This document shows, piece after piece, positions 53,301 through 63,279 of a stretch of DNA of 64,000 bases. The stretch comes from Apostichopus japonicus (Eukaryota; Echinodermata; Holothuroidea; Aspidochirotida; Stichopodidae): NCBI RefSeq assembly GCF_037975245.1, contig NC_092571.1, forward strand, positions 2,830,501 to 2,894,500. Direction: 5' to 3'. The stretch's first letter is position 1. The number at the start of each line of letters is the position of its first letter. The notes beneath the pieces are model-generated. The model did no database searches. It saw nothing but the letters and a program-made list of their open reading frames with translations, and was not told the origin of the DNA. Both the position numbers and the translations under genes were made by a program.

Positions 53301-56300
53301 AACCGATGGTGGCGCTCCGCTTAGATAGTAATTCGCGCACCCCCCCCCCCCACCCCCGGGTTAGAAAATCCTGGATACGCCCCTGATAAGCCCGTTCACT
53401 TTCTGTTTTTTCTCTGTCTCAACTATTATTTCATTAATCTGAATAAAAGTGGCATGTAATTTATCCAACAGCTGTACCAGAAATATAAATAGCTGGATGG
53501 TTCCTTCACCTCATGCAGGGCATGCTGTGTGTAACGATATATTAAAGAGTAAGATGACAAAATGTGTTTCTATTAATTTTGCGAAGGGAGGTGACTAGAG
53601 TTCATTTGGTAAACCGGATCTGCACTTTGATCTGTAACGCTTAGGAAACAGGAGGGTATATTCAATACTTAACAACTAAGTGTTCCACCTGAAGAAATGA
53701 ACGCAATTTCATTTTAAAATTTTAATCTTGTGTTCTCATTTTGTTTTCTTATTGTAGAGAGATATCTTCACTTTTGACGATCTACTTACATGTTTGTCAT
53801 CACTCATCGCACCTGAAGACCAAAGCAAGTTAAACCGTTACTTTGAAGTGCAGCAAGATAATAAACGTTGGTTCCTTCGCAGTTCCGACTTGCAAGATAT
53901 GTATGAACATCTCAGAAAGACAGGGAGGCTTTCTGCCGAAGAATTAATGGCTGCATGCAATCACGCAGGGCTGAGTGAAGCAGTAGAGGTGATATATGTA
54001 TACCAGAAGATGCATAGTAAGTGTCGCACTAAACAGCGTAAGGCAAATTCACTTTAAGAAAAATATTCAGTTGGTTGTAATTGTCACATTTATAGCATTC
54101 ATGGGACATGTGCAACAGTTTGGAGGGAAGCAAAAAGTTTTGGAACTGCAGAAACGCACCTGAATTAAATGTACAACACGGCAGATTCGGGGGGCTAAAT
54201 GGACACCCCACCACCACCACGAATATTGATCGATTTTGAGACTGACTAGCAATTTGGCGACCGTCTGCAGTGATTAGTTGATCAACGTTTCGAGATACAT
54301 ATAAAAAAAACCGGTAAACTTGCTTTAGAACTTCAATTTCAATGTTATTGGCTGGAGAACAGGGCACCCTCAGAAGCTGCTGAACCCCTTTTATACCTTG
54401 TTTGTCTTCGTAGCGAGAAAGGAAATTCAGAGAGAGGAATTGCAATCTTCTATGGAATCTATCTCAGGGCTCTAGTCCAAGGGGGGGGGGGGGGCTTGGG
54501 AGGCCCCTGAAGCTAACATTTTTCAGATATTTATTACTCTCTGGTAGCGAGTGTACAACACAGAAGATAGATATTCTGTGGAATTTATTTCAAAGCCATG
54601 GTGTGGGTTCAGGGGAAGACGTCCCACATAAGTTGTAATATTTTAAGACATTTCTTGTACTCTAGTGGTGTTGGGACTTTTAACCTGCAGTGCATACAGA
54701 TCATTCTCTTGTAGGTATTGTAATTCAACCATGTACAGACTGAAATACATTTCAGAGAAGAATTCAGTTTCATCGTGATGTATTTCAAAGCTGGTGGGGT
54801 TCAGAGTCGAACCGCGGAAGGTATACACATTTTATTAGGCTAATAATACCTAAATCTGGGAAATGTTGATATAAATGTATCATATAATTCAATCGTATGT
54901 ATGAAAAGAAGGAACAAACGAAAAGAAATTTAATGAGGAGTCAAAGTCAATGTGTAACCACTGTCAAAGTAATCAAGGACGTCACATGTTAAACCATGCT
55001 GACTTTATCCGAAAGCAATTTCATTGAAAAAGTTGAAGTGCTAAGTTTCACACTACATTTCCAGCACAAAACATTTTATTTTGACGTGATTTCAATGGAC
55101 GTGATTGTTATACCAACTTCGATTCCATTATAATTGTTGACTCCAATTAATAACCACAACTGATGCTAAGGACCATAAGCATTCCCCATTAGTATATATT
55201 GACTAATTGATAACGTATAAATGCATCTTTGCAGATGTACTAGGAAAGATCAATAATTGTTTCTGATTCTAATTTATACACATTTTAAAGATCCGGGAGT
55301 CATTGGAAAACGTAAAGCAATGCCTCATGGAGAGCAACAGCACAACGAACACGTTGAAACGACAGAAAGGGAAAGGCAACAATTGAAAGAAAGACACAAC
55401 GCAGCAAAGCAGGAGAAACAAGAACTCGTTGAAGAACTGAATAATAGTGAAGTTCAAATGGTTACCGATAGACTGCAAGTCACACAAGAAAGACTGCAGA
55501 AAACAGAGGCTGACAATATACAATTAACTCAGAGCGTAATATAAAAACAATCTCTTTAAACCATCTGCATGACCTAATGTGTAGCAACCAGAATAAAATC
55601 ATTCCATTGTGTACCTGATTCGAGAACTGAATTTTATGTATTCCACAAGTCATATTTTCTTCGTGAAATTTTTAAATTGCCATTTACTTTCAGTGTCTCA
55701 AACCTATATCTCAATATGCAGCAGTCCTTTAGGCTCCCTTAACATATATAGTTCATGGGTTTAGTTGAATAGTTGTGTTCATTAAAACCTCCATATAATT
55801 AAACAGAAGAGAATGATCCTATACATAGGTTATCATATGCTAGAAAGTTAATACAATAGTCTTTCATATTTTAACTGCAACGAGCATATCTTTCCGCTCC
55901 GTGACATTTCCCATAATTGAGCCATTTAGCCATCTCATGTGAATACCAAAAAAATGCTCTAATTCCTACTCTATTTATGGTAATGTTTGAGTAGTTATCA
56001 TAAGCATGACCACCATCGCGCAGTTAAAACTATCGAATGAACATTGCAGTAAACTTTGCCACAGGGCAAGGTCTGAAACACACATGACACAATTCCCAGT
56101 TTGCTATTATGGTGCTACAATGAACGCAGAGACGATGTGGCCAATCAAGATTTATTGGAATTGTTTTTCATTGAAAATGTTGGAAATCATACATTTTGAT
56201 TCAAAGTAACATATGTATTGTACTTACAACAGCGCAACTGGGCATGCCTAGAGAAAAGGCCGAGATAATGTGTTCCGATACTAAGGCTCATTAGCAAGTT

Positions 56301-59300
56301 AATAGGTGTATAATCAAATCTGACTATTTCGGACATTTTCAGAAGGAAGAGATGCTGAAGGAGCTCGGTGGGTCGAAAAAAAGCTTGAAGGTTACAAAAG
56401 ATGAGCTGGCGAAGTATCAGCTGAAGTTTGCCAAAGAATCGATGGCATTGGAAGAGGTCTTGAAACATACCAGAGCAGACATGTACAAATCGGTAATCGT
56501 GAGAATAATGTTATTCGGTTGTTGAAATATCATTTCCATGGGGTTAAGATGGCAAATGCCAATAAACATATAATTATGAAAGTAATTCAGTACATGAAAT
56601 CCAATCTTTCATACAATATTCAATTCAGTTTGTGTAACTAACATTTGACAAATTATGTCATCTACACTAACAACGTCTTCAACTAGGTATACTTGTTTGT
56701 AATTTTAGTTTGATCCAAACCATTTATCATAAGATATTTACTGTCTGACTGTCTGTTTTATCAACAGCTTTCACCTGTGTCTGCTCATGAAGAATCTTTT
56801 CCTGAAGAAAGAGAATCTTTAGACTTAAGTCGAGGATCGTCTTTAGCTGGTAAGATCATTCTGCACTAACAGTTAATTTAACGCTTGCATGCCTGTTTAT
56901 ATCATCAACAATTAGAATGTTACGATACCCCATTTTGTGTAAGCTTGACTTTTTGTATAGACGCCCTGCTCTGAGTCTGCAATTACCTGCTCGGAGCTGC
57001 TCAATATTATGTAATCAACTAGTGTTCTGTAATGGAGATGAAAATGGAAAACTCTCGCTTGTAAATATTGGGTATGATGATAGGAATTAACGTAATGACA
57101 CTCCTTGAGATGACAGATGTAGTATCCTTACATAAAATATCGTGGTGTATTGTGGGTATGAAGCGTACCACTGGTTAAGGTCTATGTTTAGACATGTATG
57201 GAATGTAATACATCGTTTGAGGTACGTCCAGGATTAATGTGGTATCTATCTTTTAAGTCAGTGTTACATGCTATGAGTGGATCTGTGCAGTAAAGACGTC
57301 CATTATTTGACAAGTCTATGTACTGAATAGCGTCAGAAGAACATACTGTTATATGTTGCTGGATGACACCTGGGTCTAATAATCAAACCATTTAAAAGCA
57401 GTTGAAATTGACTACGTTGCTTCTGATTCTTATATGCACATCAAACAGTTAAGAGACTAAAAAATAAAGGTACACTTGTTTTGGGAGTTCCCTTATCAGT
57501 AAACAGATTAACTTGTAACACGTATACACAATTACTATGCACAAAATTAATTTTAAACTTGTACATAACGTTAACTGACTGATATAAGTTCAAGTTGTAT
57601 TCCATTACCACTTTTGATTTGAGAAATGATCCATTTAACCAGACAGCTGTGATTCATCAGTTAAAGTGACTTAACTATACAGTCTAATTCCCAAACAGCT
57701 TATTTTAAATTTTATTTACTTGAAACCGTATAGCTATGAAAAACGTATAACTATGTTAAGCTAGAAACATATAAATACTACTCAAATTATTCTTATCTTG
57801 AATATTTTTTTCAAGACTAACATTCTTCCTAAACTCACCCTTTAAAAATGACCAATTTAAAACAAGTGCAGCAACGCTGCAGAAGCTCAGCCTACCTCCC
57901 TTTTGAGAAATGTGTTTCAATTGGCAATATTTCTGAGCAGTTTATCCATATATATGTACGAAAAATGTTAGACGGAGGGTAATGGTGTCAGTACTTTCCT
58001 CCCATCTTCTTTTTTCCTTGCTTTATGTTCCTTCTTCAAGCAGACTTGTTTGTTACAATGTTAGAAAGTTATATTCCTTCAAAGGAGAAACGCTGTCACG
58101 AGCTTATTTCAAGCAAAATATTGTTGTACTAATCACTAAGGATAAACTATGCTCCATTGCAAAACCCAAAACCAACAGTTTATGCACTTCGTGGTTTTCA
58201 TTTATGCAAAAATAGAAAGAAAAATGAATCCCTTTGCTAAACCTGCTAAAATGGTGTGGATATGACGTTTCACTTGTGCTGATCCAAAATTGCTCACGCA
58301 ACTTGCACCCATACAATAACAGAACGACCAGCAACTTGTTTACAATCGACGTACCACAGAGAAACGTTTAGGAGCAGAAATCGGAATCGGTTCCTACAAT
58401 AAAGATCATTTTTCACATGTCGTATTACAGACACAAACCGTGAAAAAGTTCAAATTGCAAATCTGCCAGGTAATCCTTTTAAAGAGAATGGCATCGAACT
58501 AGAAAGGAAGCCTGAATAAGAAGTAAATATTTGATCAAGTCTCCCACTGGTGGAATTATTTCCAAAAACGACGGGGAAATAAAGATGGAAGACATTTTGC
58601 TACTCATATCAAAACACATACTGTTCATGAATACCAAAAAGGTCAAAGAAATATTTCACGATCATTGCATATTATTTGTGGACTTCATTTCATCACAAAT
58701 GAAACTCTACAAAAGACCCTCTTTTGGTCCTTCACATGACAACAGAAATATTTTTCTGAACAACTTTGGTTTACCACCATTCCAATGTTATATCCACATT
58801 TCAGCAGATTAGGACAAACGCTCTAGAAGACATAGCATGTTTACGATTTCAGAAAATGACCTCTCGTGACCTCAAATCACCTTCAAATTTATAAAATAAA
58901 CTACTGACGAAATTTGAGCCAAATCGAAAATGATGAAGTGGCAGTCACTCAAACACGGTGGCAAAAAGTGAGAGAATTTCGGCAGACTCACACGATCGCT
59001 ATACAGCTCAGCTGAAAGCTTTCAGCTGAGCTTAACATTGGTTGAAGTTCTTGCAAAATTGCTTCTATTTACATTCTATTTTCATTTTAGCTGATTATGG
59101 AAGGTTGATGGTCGGAATTGCTGAAAACCTTACACTGGACATCACTTTGAGATTAGCAACGCTGTTTGGTTTACCACCGGCAGAAGCTGATATGCTTCGT
59201 CGGGTTTCATTCCTTGAGACCCCAGGGATCACTCTACTGAACTTCATGAAGACACGAAATATCATCAATATGTATGATCTTACTAACTTGCAAAAGGGAT

Positions 59301-62300
59301 TGATACTCCTGCAAATGAACAGGATTAATGAGAACCTGATAGTACCATACCAGAGCAAAATTGATCCATTTCACTTTGAAGAAAACCAGGCACCAAAATT
59401 ACTTGATTGGCCAACCGGTAAGAAAATTTGTAAATATCAGAGCAAAAAAAGTGTTTCGCAGATGATTGCAATATATAATGTGTACTACAAATGTCACTGT
59501 GATTGATACATGCCGTTTGAAAGGTAATATAAAGTGGCAGCATTTGGATGGAAACACAAATCTGTACTGTCTGTTGGTTTTGAGTTATGTCATACACATA
59601 GTCTTTCAAGTTTAACACCTTCTTGTTTAGATGACTATCAAGCTTCACCATTTGCTGAGGAAAGACCTGTCTCATCCCAAGAATCCGAAGAAAGAGATAC
59701 ATCAGAACAACAACATGACGAAGCGAGTTTACGAGAAAGGACAGATGACCTAACAACATCAACACAGGTTTCATCACCGATGCGATTAAGACGTCACCAC
59801 CCATACATAGAACACAAGATCAACTGTGAGGGCGGTACCATCAGCATCACAGGGGTGCGTCTTACAATCCCTGATGATGCCCTACCGAATGATCATGTGA
59901 TAGCTGTAAATGTCATCTACGATCCTGAGATACACCTTCCTGGGGGTGCTGAAAGAGGCAGAATGACACCTCTGATAAAGCTAGAGCCAGAAGGACTCAA
60001 CTTACACAAGACAGCAAGTCTGATTATTCCTCATTCAGCTATTATCCCTGAACCAGATCGTCATAGCGTCATTGTTTTCTTTGGACAGAAAACGGAACGT
60101 GAAACAGGAGGTAATTATTGCAGCTCTATAAAGCTATGAAGATAACACATGTGCCCTAAATTGATATATAAATCGCAATTGAAAGTTGAAGATGTCATTG
60201 TTTCGTACAACTTATATAATGTACCATTGTCATCTTCATTGAAATTCTTTTCGACATTTATTTGTTGCGCAGGTGAGATAACTTGGACTGAAGATAAATC
60301 TCTTTGTTGGAAGTTAGACTCGGAGAAGATCACTCTTGACATTAACATCCTGAGCTACGTCTTTGTAAATTTAGTCAGCCAAGAAACAGAACAGAGGCAC
60401 ACTTTCCGAATTGTTCCATTTATTGATGCGATAGTTGATGCTAAAGATGATGTCTTAATAACTGTTTGTTGCTGTAGAGATATTGATGAAGAGTACAAGG
60501 TGAGAATTGTTAAAGATTTTATAAACTCAAGTAGGCTTAACTTGCAAGGTAGTGCACGCATTTCTTTTCTGTTTTCAGTACATTTCTCTTTTTATTCTGG
60601 TAGAGGTGTTATAAATTTACAAAATATACAAAACCAAATGATGGCATTGTTATATGACTAAAAAAGACAGAGGAGAAATAAAATTATCAAACTACCAATA
60701 GCGCACATAAAGATTTGACGAGCAGTTACGAAAGTTTACTTCATTTAAGAGCCAACTTTACTTACATTACCAAAAAGCGTTCTAGTTTTCTATGGAAAAG
60801 TTGTTCTATCGAGGCTGGTCTTGTTTCTGATTTCCATTGTCATATTCACTCCATCCCAATAATGATAAATGGATGAGAATCAATTATGATAAGTATATAG
60901 AAATATATCATACGATCTCTCCTTATACTAAAGAAAGCTTGAATTTTTTTATTGTTATATTTTATAGTTGCTGTTAGAAGACCAACAGTCCAAACTGAGT
61001 CTAGGAAGCTTTGCAACTTTTCAGATAAGTCGGACATTCAGGGAATGTGGAGATGATACATCCTACGTTGAACTATTGATGTCATCAGAGAATGATAGCT
61101 ACCAAGTGACAGATGAATCATCAAAGGTTTGGTCTTATTGCCATAAAAAACTCTGAAAGGTTCAAAGATAGAGGAAATTAAATTCATGAAAAGAAAAGTG
61201 TCAATTTTGTTTGTACTAAATATGCAGTAAACATATGCTGTCGAATAGCGACAAAAGTTAGGGACAGTAAAGCTATGATTTACGTAAGTTACTCATGTTC
61301 TTTGAGTATTTGTTGTTTCATGGTATTCTATTTTGTGCCATATTTGTATTTCATCGATTCATATTTGGCTCATTGCTATTCAATAACTTCTTTATAATAA
61401 CAGGTTAACGTCGATCATCTGTGTGCTGCCAGTAGAACCACTCATCAGTTCAGACTGAAGAAAATCCAAGATGGAGACACTGACGTGGTTGATGTGAAGT
61501 TGAAAGTATCACAAGATGAAAAGAACCGGATATCCATTATCCTACAGTCGAAGGTGAGATCGATTTTCAGTTTTATGACTGGTGCTATGTGTAAAGTTTG
61601 TTCACCGATCTTCAATACACACCTAACTTAACCCATTAGTATACTAGTGACTTACTTATCAGAAATTTAAGGTCACGTGATGTGATATCTTGGTACAGAG
61701 TTTGATGTAAACGTTTAATTTGACTCTTAGTTAAGGTAGCTGCAGTGACGTTTTCGTGTTTATTTATTGTCCTGCAGGTAAAGGATATTCTCCTTTCTCC
61801 AGAAAGCAAAGGAATGATTTGTAAAGACGTTCAGCCAGGTAAATTGTCCAACTGTGCAGTCAATTAATGTGGTTCTGAATACCGAATTCTCATGTTTAAA
61901 GACCAATGTACTTTTTATTGACAAGAGACAAACATAACTTAAATGAAACCTAAGAAAGTATTTTTACAAGTTATTTGTTGTTCATATTTTAGATGACAAC
62001 TTTGTGAACATATATTACCATACTGTGAGTAAAACGTTTGATAGAAATGCATGGCATTTGGCGCATTATCATTATAATTTTTTTTTTTTTGCGCTATACT
62101 TCACTGCAGTGTGTTACCATGCCATGGTCTGCTTTTTCATGCAATTTACATTTTCTTCAAGTTTTATGGCATATTTTCACTTTCAGATTTGCAAGACTAC
62201 GAGAAGTTGATATGGGAGGTATCGACACGTATGGACAAACAACATTGTGAAAATCTGGCAATGTGTTTCAATCTCTCGCCTGCGGAAAATGAGATGATCA

Positions 62301-63124
62301 TAAAGGATGCAGAACCTGGAAAGATTTTGCTAAAAATATTAGATGAAAGAGAACTTATAATGCCAGATAAAATGATCATCTTGTATGAAGGATTAAAGGT
62401 TATCCATCTCAATAAGGTAGCACGACTGGTTCTTGAGTATATCGACACAAGGAGAAGTAAGGAACAAAAATATGAAGGGGAAACCGGTGAAATCGAAAAG
62501 GTTTGATATTTTACCGAAATAAAATTGCAGAAATTAAAAAAGAAGATTCAAATAAGTTTGCAATAAAGGAAACAAAATCGACGAAACTTTACGTTGTCTA
62601 GGTGTATGGAAAGTTACTTTCAGTTTGCCATAAATTGACTTAATTCAATCATTCTGCTTATCTGTCAACAAACTTTAACAACCTATTTACCGTAATATTA
62701 TTGTTTTTTAAATATGGTATTTAAAATGTTACTTCTGGGGAGCAAAATCATTATAAAGTGTTTTTTTAATAAATCCATGTTGACCAGAATATCCTGCCAA
62801 ACTTATTATTCTCAGTAATTAACAGTAAAGGTGTTGCGATGATTTCAATTATTTCAAGTTATTTCAGCGCAATGTATGGTAAATTTATCTGAATATTGTG
62901 ATAATATTCCGCATCAGGCTGCTCATTCCATTTTCTCGTTTTGCTAATACAGAGACAGCAGGAACAGGAAATGACCCAAGGAAAGGACTCGAAACATGCA
63001 AGAAATATCAAGATATTGATGGAAGAGGGATATAAGAGACTGGACATCCAACGAGCGTTGAGGTTGTCTCATGGTAAACTAGACTTGGGGCGAAGGCTAT
63101 TGCAACTCGTTAAACATGAACATG
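47353..63124 (+). CDS. Multi-domain death-fold gene: beta-propeller, DED-like x3, coiled coil, ZU5-UPA, UBA (15 exons, 3' partial)
   Basis: Hand-built model. Exons: 47353-47384, 50156-50981, 53758-54016, 55291-55535, 56343-56492, 56768-56849, 58431-58469, 59091-59417, 59631-60110, 60273-60499, 60968-61126, 61404-61553, 61778-61838, 62187-62500, 62953-63124. They sum to 3523 nt (1174 codons plus one base), and every intron has GT/AG ends and consistent phase. Approximate residues: propeller 12-286, DED-like 287-370, coiled coil 380-504, DED-like 545-632, ZU5 714-805, UPA-like 815-1010, DED-like 1014-1102, UBA-like 1133-1170. ZU5-UPA followed by a death fold is the supramodule of UNC5 and PIDD; here it is combined with an N-terminal propeller and extra DED-like folds. 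The likely role is an intracellular apoptotic or innate-immune scaffold (inference). Codon 184 is an in-frame TAA (50673-50675). The last exon ends in phase 1, so more exons lie beyond the window. Confidence 0.8.
48139..49658. mobile_element. hAT-type element E (1520 bp) in intron 1 of the death-fold gene
   Basis: Inverted ends CAGGGACGTAGCCAGG / CAGCGACGTAGCCAGG, exact 8-bp duplication TCCAGAGT (48131-48138, 49659-49666). The shared core is near the right end (49483-49585). A second hAT-like left end, CAGGGGCGTAGCCAG, occurs inside at 48849, suggesting a nested or rearranged copy. No transposase frame seen. Confidence 0.8.
50156..50981 (+). CDS. Exon 2: beta-propeller-like region with an in-frame stop
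   Basis: Acceptor tctctacgtacag|g, donor aca|GTAAGT. The 826-nt exon encodes about 275 residues with the rhythm of propeller blades: short beta strands ending in motifs such as KVFVFDNRLNKI, IILYDCKSGQVI and VYLPSRGDYLATF, spaced about 40-45 residues. No enzyme motif is visible, so a WD/NHL-type ligand- or protein-binding propeller is the likely role. One in-frame TAA (50673-50675) follows the residues FTVNED. The frame stays open on both sides and the protein pattern carries on with IFCTTHFGKG, so only one base seems wrong. A recent nonsense mutation, an assembly error or a null allele would all fit. Confidence 0.7.
51972..53385. mobile_element. hAT-like composite element F (1414 bp) in intron 2 of the death-fold gene
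   Basis: Inverted ends CAGGCGCGTATCC / CAGGGGCGTATCC with ATAAGC on both sides (51966-51971, 53386-53391; 6 bp). Each end has a CCCCCGGGTTAGAAAA block close by. Two copies of the shared core (about 52573-52670 and 53233-53330) show it is a composite of related elements. Confidence 0.7.
53758..54016 (+). CDS. Exon 3: DED-like death-fold domain 1
   Basis: Acceptor ttgttttcttattgtag|aga, donor cat a|GTAAGT; phases 0 to 1. About 86 residues with amphipathic helices: FDDLLTCLSSL, then QSKLNRYF, then LQDMYEHLRKTGRLSAEEL, then LSEAVEVIYVYQ. A helix, a turn with G-x-LS, and then two more helices resembles the C-terminal half of death effector domains. The canonical RxDL motif is absent, so this is a divergent DED or generic death fold. 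The domain follows the propeller directly with no linker exon. Confidence 0.6.
54410..54835. repeat. Three diverged copies of a ~130-bp intronic unit
   Basis: Units share attcagagag..aattg..atcttctgtggaatttatttcaaagcc..gtgg.gttcag (near 54425, 54560 and 54755), in the intron after DED-like domain 1. A 14-G run occurs at 54481-54494. Confidence 0.4.
55291..55535 (+). CDS. Exon 4: long coiled-coil segment
   Basis: Acceptor cattttaaag|at joins to the single base left by exon 3 (Asn codon). The weak donor agc|GTAATA closes in phase 0. The product is highly charged and helical, rich in E, Q, K and R with leucine heptads (for example RQQLKERHNAAKQEKQELV and LQVTQERLQKTEADN). It probably mediates oligomerisation between the first two death folds. 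Confidence 0.65.
56343..56492 (+). CDS. Exon 5: second coiled-coil segment
   Basis: Acceptor ggacattttcag|aag, donor tcg|GTAATC; both phase 0. Fifty residues continue the helical heptad pattern (MLKELGGSKKSLKVTKDEL, then LEEVLKHTRADMY). With exon 4 it gives a coiled coil of about 125 residues. Confidence 0.6.
56768..56849 (+). CDS. Exon 6: acidic serine-rich linker
   Basis: Acceptor tgttttatcaacag|ctt, donor gctg|GTAAGA. It encodes a short disordered linker of Ser, Glu and Pro (motif EESFPEERESLDLSRGSS). Phases 0 to 1. Several serines are followed by acidic residues, so casein-kinase-like phosphorylation is possible (inference). Confidence 0.5.
58431..58469 (+). CDS. Exon 7: 39-nt microexon
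   Basis: Acceptor gtcgtattacag|ac, donor ccag|GTAATC, symmetrical phase 1-1. It adds 13 residues (DTNREKVQIANLP). As a symmetrical microexon it could be skipped without changing frame. Support comes from good splice sites and phase agreement only. Confidence 0.4.
59005..59032. repeat. 28-bp perfect palindrome
   Basis: Half-site AGCTCAGCTGAAAG followed directly by its reverse complement, with no spacer. Located 58 bp before exon 8 of the death-fold gene. Confidence 0.95.
59091..59417 (+). CDS. Exon 8: DED-like death-fold domain 2
   Basis: Acceptor ctattttcattttag|ct, donor accg|GTAAGA, phase 1-1. About 109 residues. Helices: YGRLMVGIAENL, TLRLATLFGLPPAEADML, ITLLNFMKTRNI, MYDLTNLQKGLILLQMNRI. 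The pattern LL.FM..R.II...DL..L..GL..L....I matches the C-terminal half of death effector domains, where L..L..r..i..(D/N)...L...L is typical. The RxDL signature is missing. A whole domain on one phase-1-1 exon suits domain shuffling. A 28-bp palindrome lies 58 bp upstream of the exon. Confidence 0.65.
59631..60110 (+). CDS. Exon 9: acidic linker and ZU5 domain
   Basis: Acceptor cttcttgtttag|at, donor ggag|GTAATT, phase 1-1. The first 60 residues are a polar, Glu/Ser/Thr-rich linker ending in a basic RLRRHH patch. Residues 714-805 are a recognisable ZU5 fold: CEGGTISITGVRLTIPDDAL, the IP-x-x-A-L step that marks the family, then TPLIKLEPEGL and the strand LIIPHSAIIP. ZU5 domains occur in UNC5 receptors, PIDD, ankyrins and ZO-1. 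There is no transmembrane segment nearby, so this is not an UNC5-type receptor tail. Confidence 0.85.
60273..60499 (+). CDS. Exon 10: UPA-like region, part 1
   Basis: Acceptor tttgttgcgcag|gt, donor aag|GTGAGA, phase 1 to 0. It starts ITWTEDKSLCWKLDSEKI and continues with beta strands (LSYVFVNLVSQ, RIVPFIDAIVDAKDDVLITV). The position right after ZU5 and the W-x(10)-l-x-v strand pattern fit the UPA domain of UNC5, PIDD and ankyrin. The HFS autoproteolysis motif of PIDD is not present, so self-cleavage is not expected. Confidence 0.6.
60968..61126 (+). CDS. Exon 11: UPA-like region, part 2
   Basis: Acceptor gttatattttatag|ttg, donor aag|GTTTGG (non-consensus at +3 to +5), phase 0-0. Fifty-three residues with strands SFATFQISRTF and YVELLMSS. 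It continues the beta-rich region between ZU5 and the third death fold. Confidence 0.55.
61404..61553 (+). CDS. Exon 12: UPA-like region, part 3
   Basis: Acceptor tttataataacag|gtt, donor aag|GTGAGA, phase 0-0. Fifty residues; strands THQFRLKKI, DVVDVKLKVS and RISIILQSK match the late strands of a UPA beta sandwich. Confidence 0.55.
61778..61838 (+). CDS. Exon 13: linker between UPA and death fold 3
   Basis: Acceptor ttattgtcctgcag|gta, donor ccag|GTAAAT, phase 0 to 1. Twenty residues (motif SPESKGMICKDVQP). It links the UPA-like region to the following death fold. Confidence 0.5.
62187..62500 (+). CDS. Exon 14: DED-like death-fold domain 3
   Basis: Acceptor ttttcactttcag|at, donor aag|GTTTGA (again a GTTTG donor), phase 1 to 0. 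About 105 residues. Helices: YEKLIWEVSTRM, CENLAMCFNLSPAENEMI, KILLKILDERELI, DKMIILYEGLKVI, KVARLVLEYI. The stretch LLKILDERELI..DKMIILYEGLKVI follows the death-effector pattern closely. Its place after ZU5-UPA is where UNC5 and PIDD carry their death domain, so a divergent death domain is the alternative. A charged tail follows. Confidence 0.65.
62953..63124 (+). CDS. Exon 15: UBA-like domain (last exon in window)
   Basis: Acceptor cgttttgctaatacag|aga, donor catg|GTAAAG, phase 0 to 1. After a Gln/Glu-rich start, the residues NIKILMEEGYKRLDIQRAL and then SHGKLDLGRRLL match the three-helix ubiquitin-associated fold (l-x-E-x-G-y-x-r-x-x-x-x-x-A-L ... a-x-x-L-L). Ubiquitin or polyubiquitin binding is therefore plausible (inference). 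An earlier GTAAAC at 63073 could act as a cryptic donor. Confidence 0.6.
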
Positions 63125-63279
63125 GTAAAGTAGTGTACAGTTCACCTTTCAATGTGGAATTGCTTACAAGTATTCCATCCTTATTCTCTCGTCCCTATAC
63201 GTATTGTACTGGGGTTGGGATAGTGTACTCAGTCTATTTTTTTCTGTTTTGCAAAATTAACAGTAAAAGCCTCTGCACA

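Noticed and set aside
59091-59506. Exon 8 reading on past 59417
   Set aside because: The strong donor GTAAGA at 59418 and phase fit with exon 9 make the extra ~30 codons intronic.
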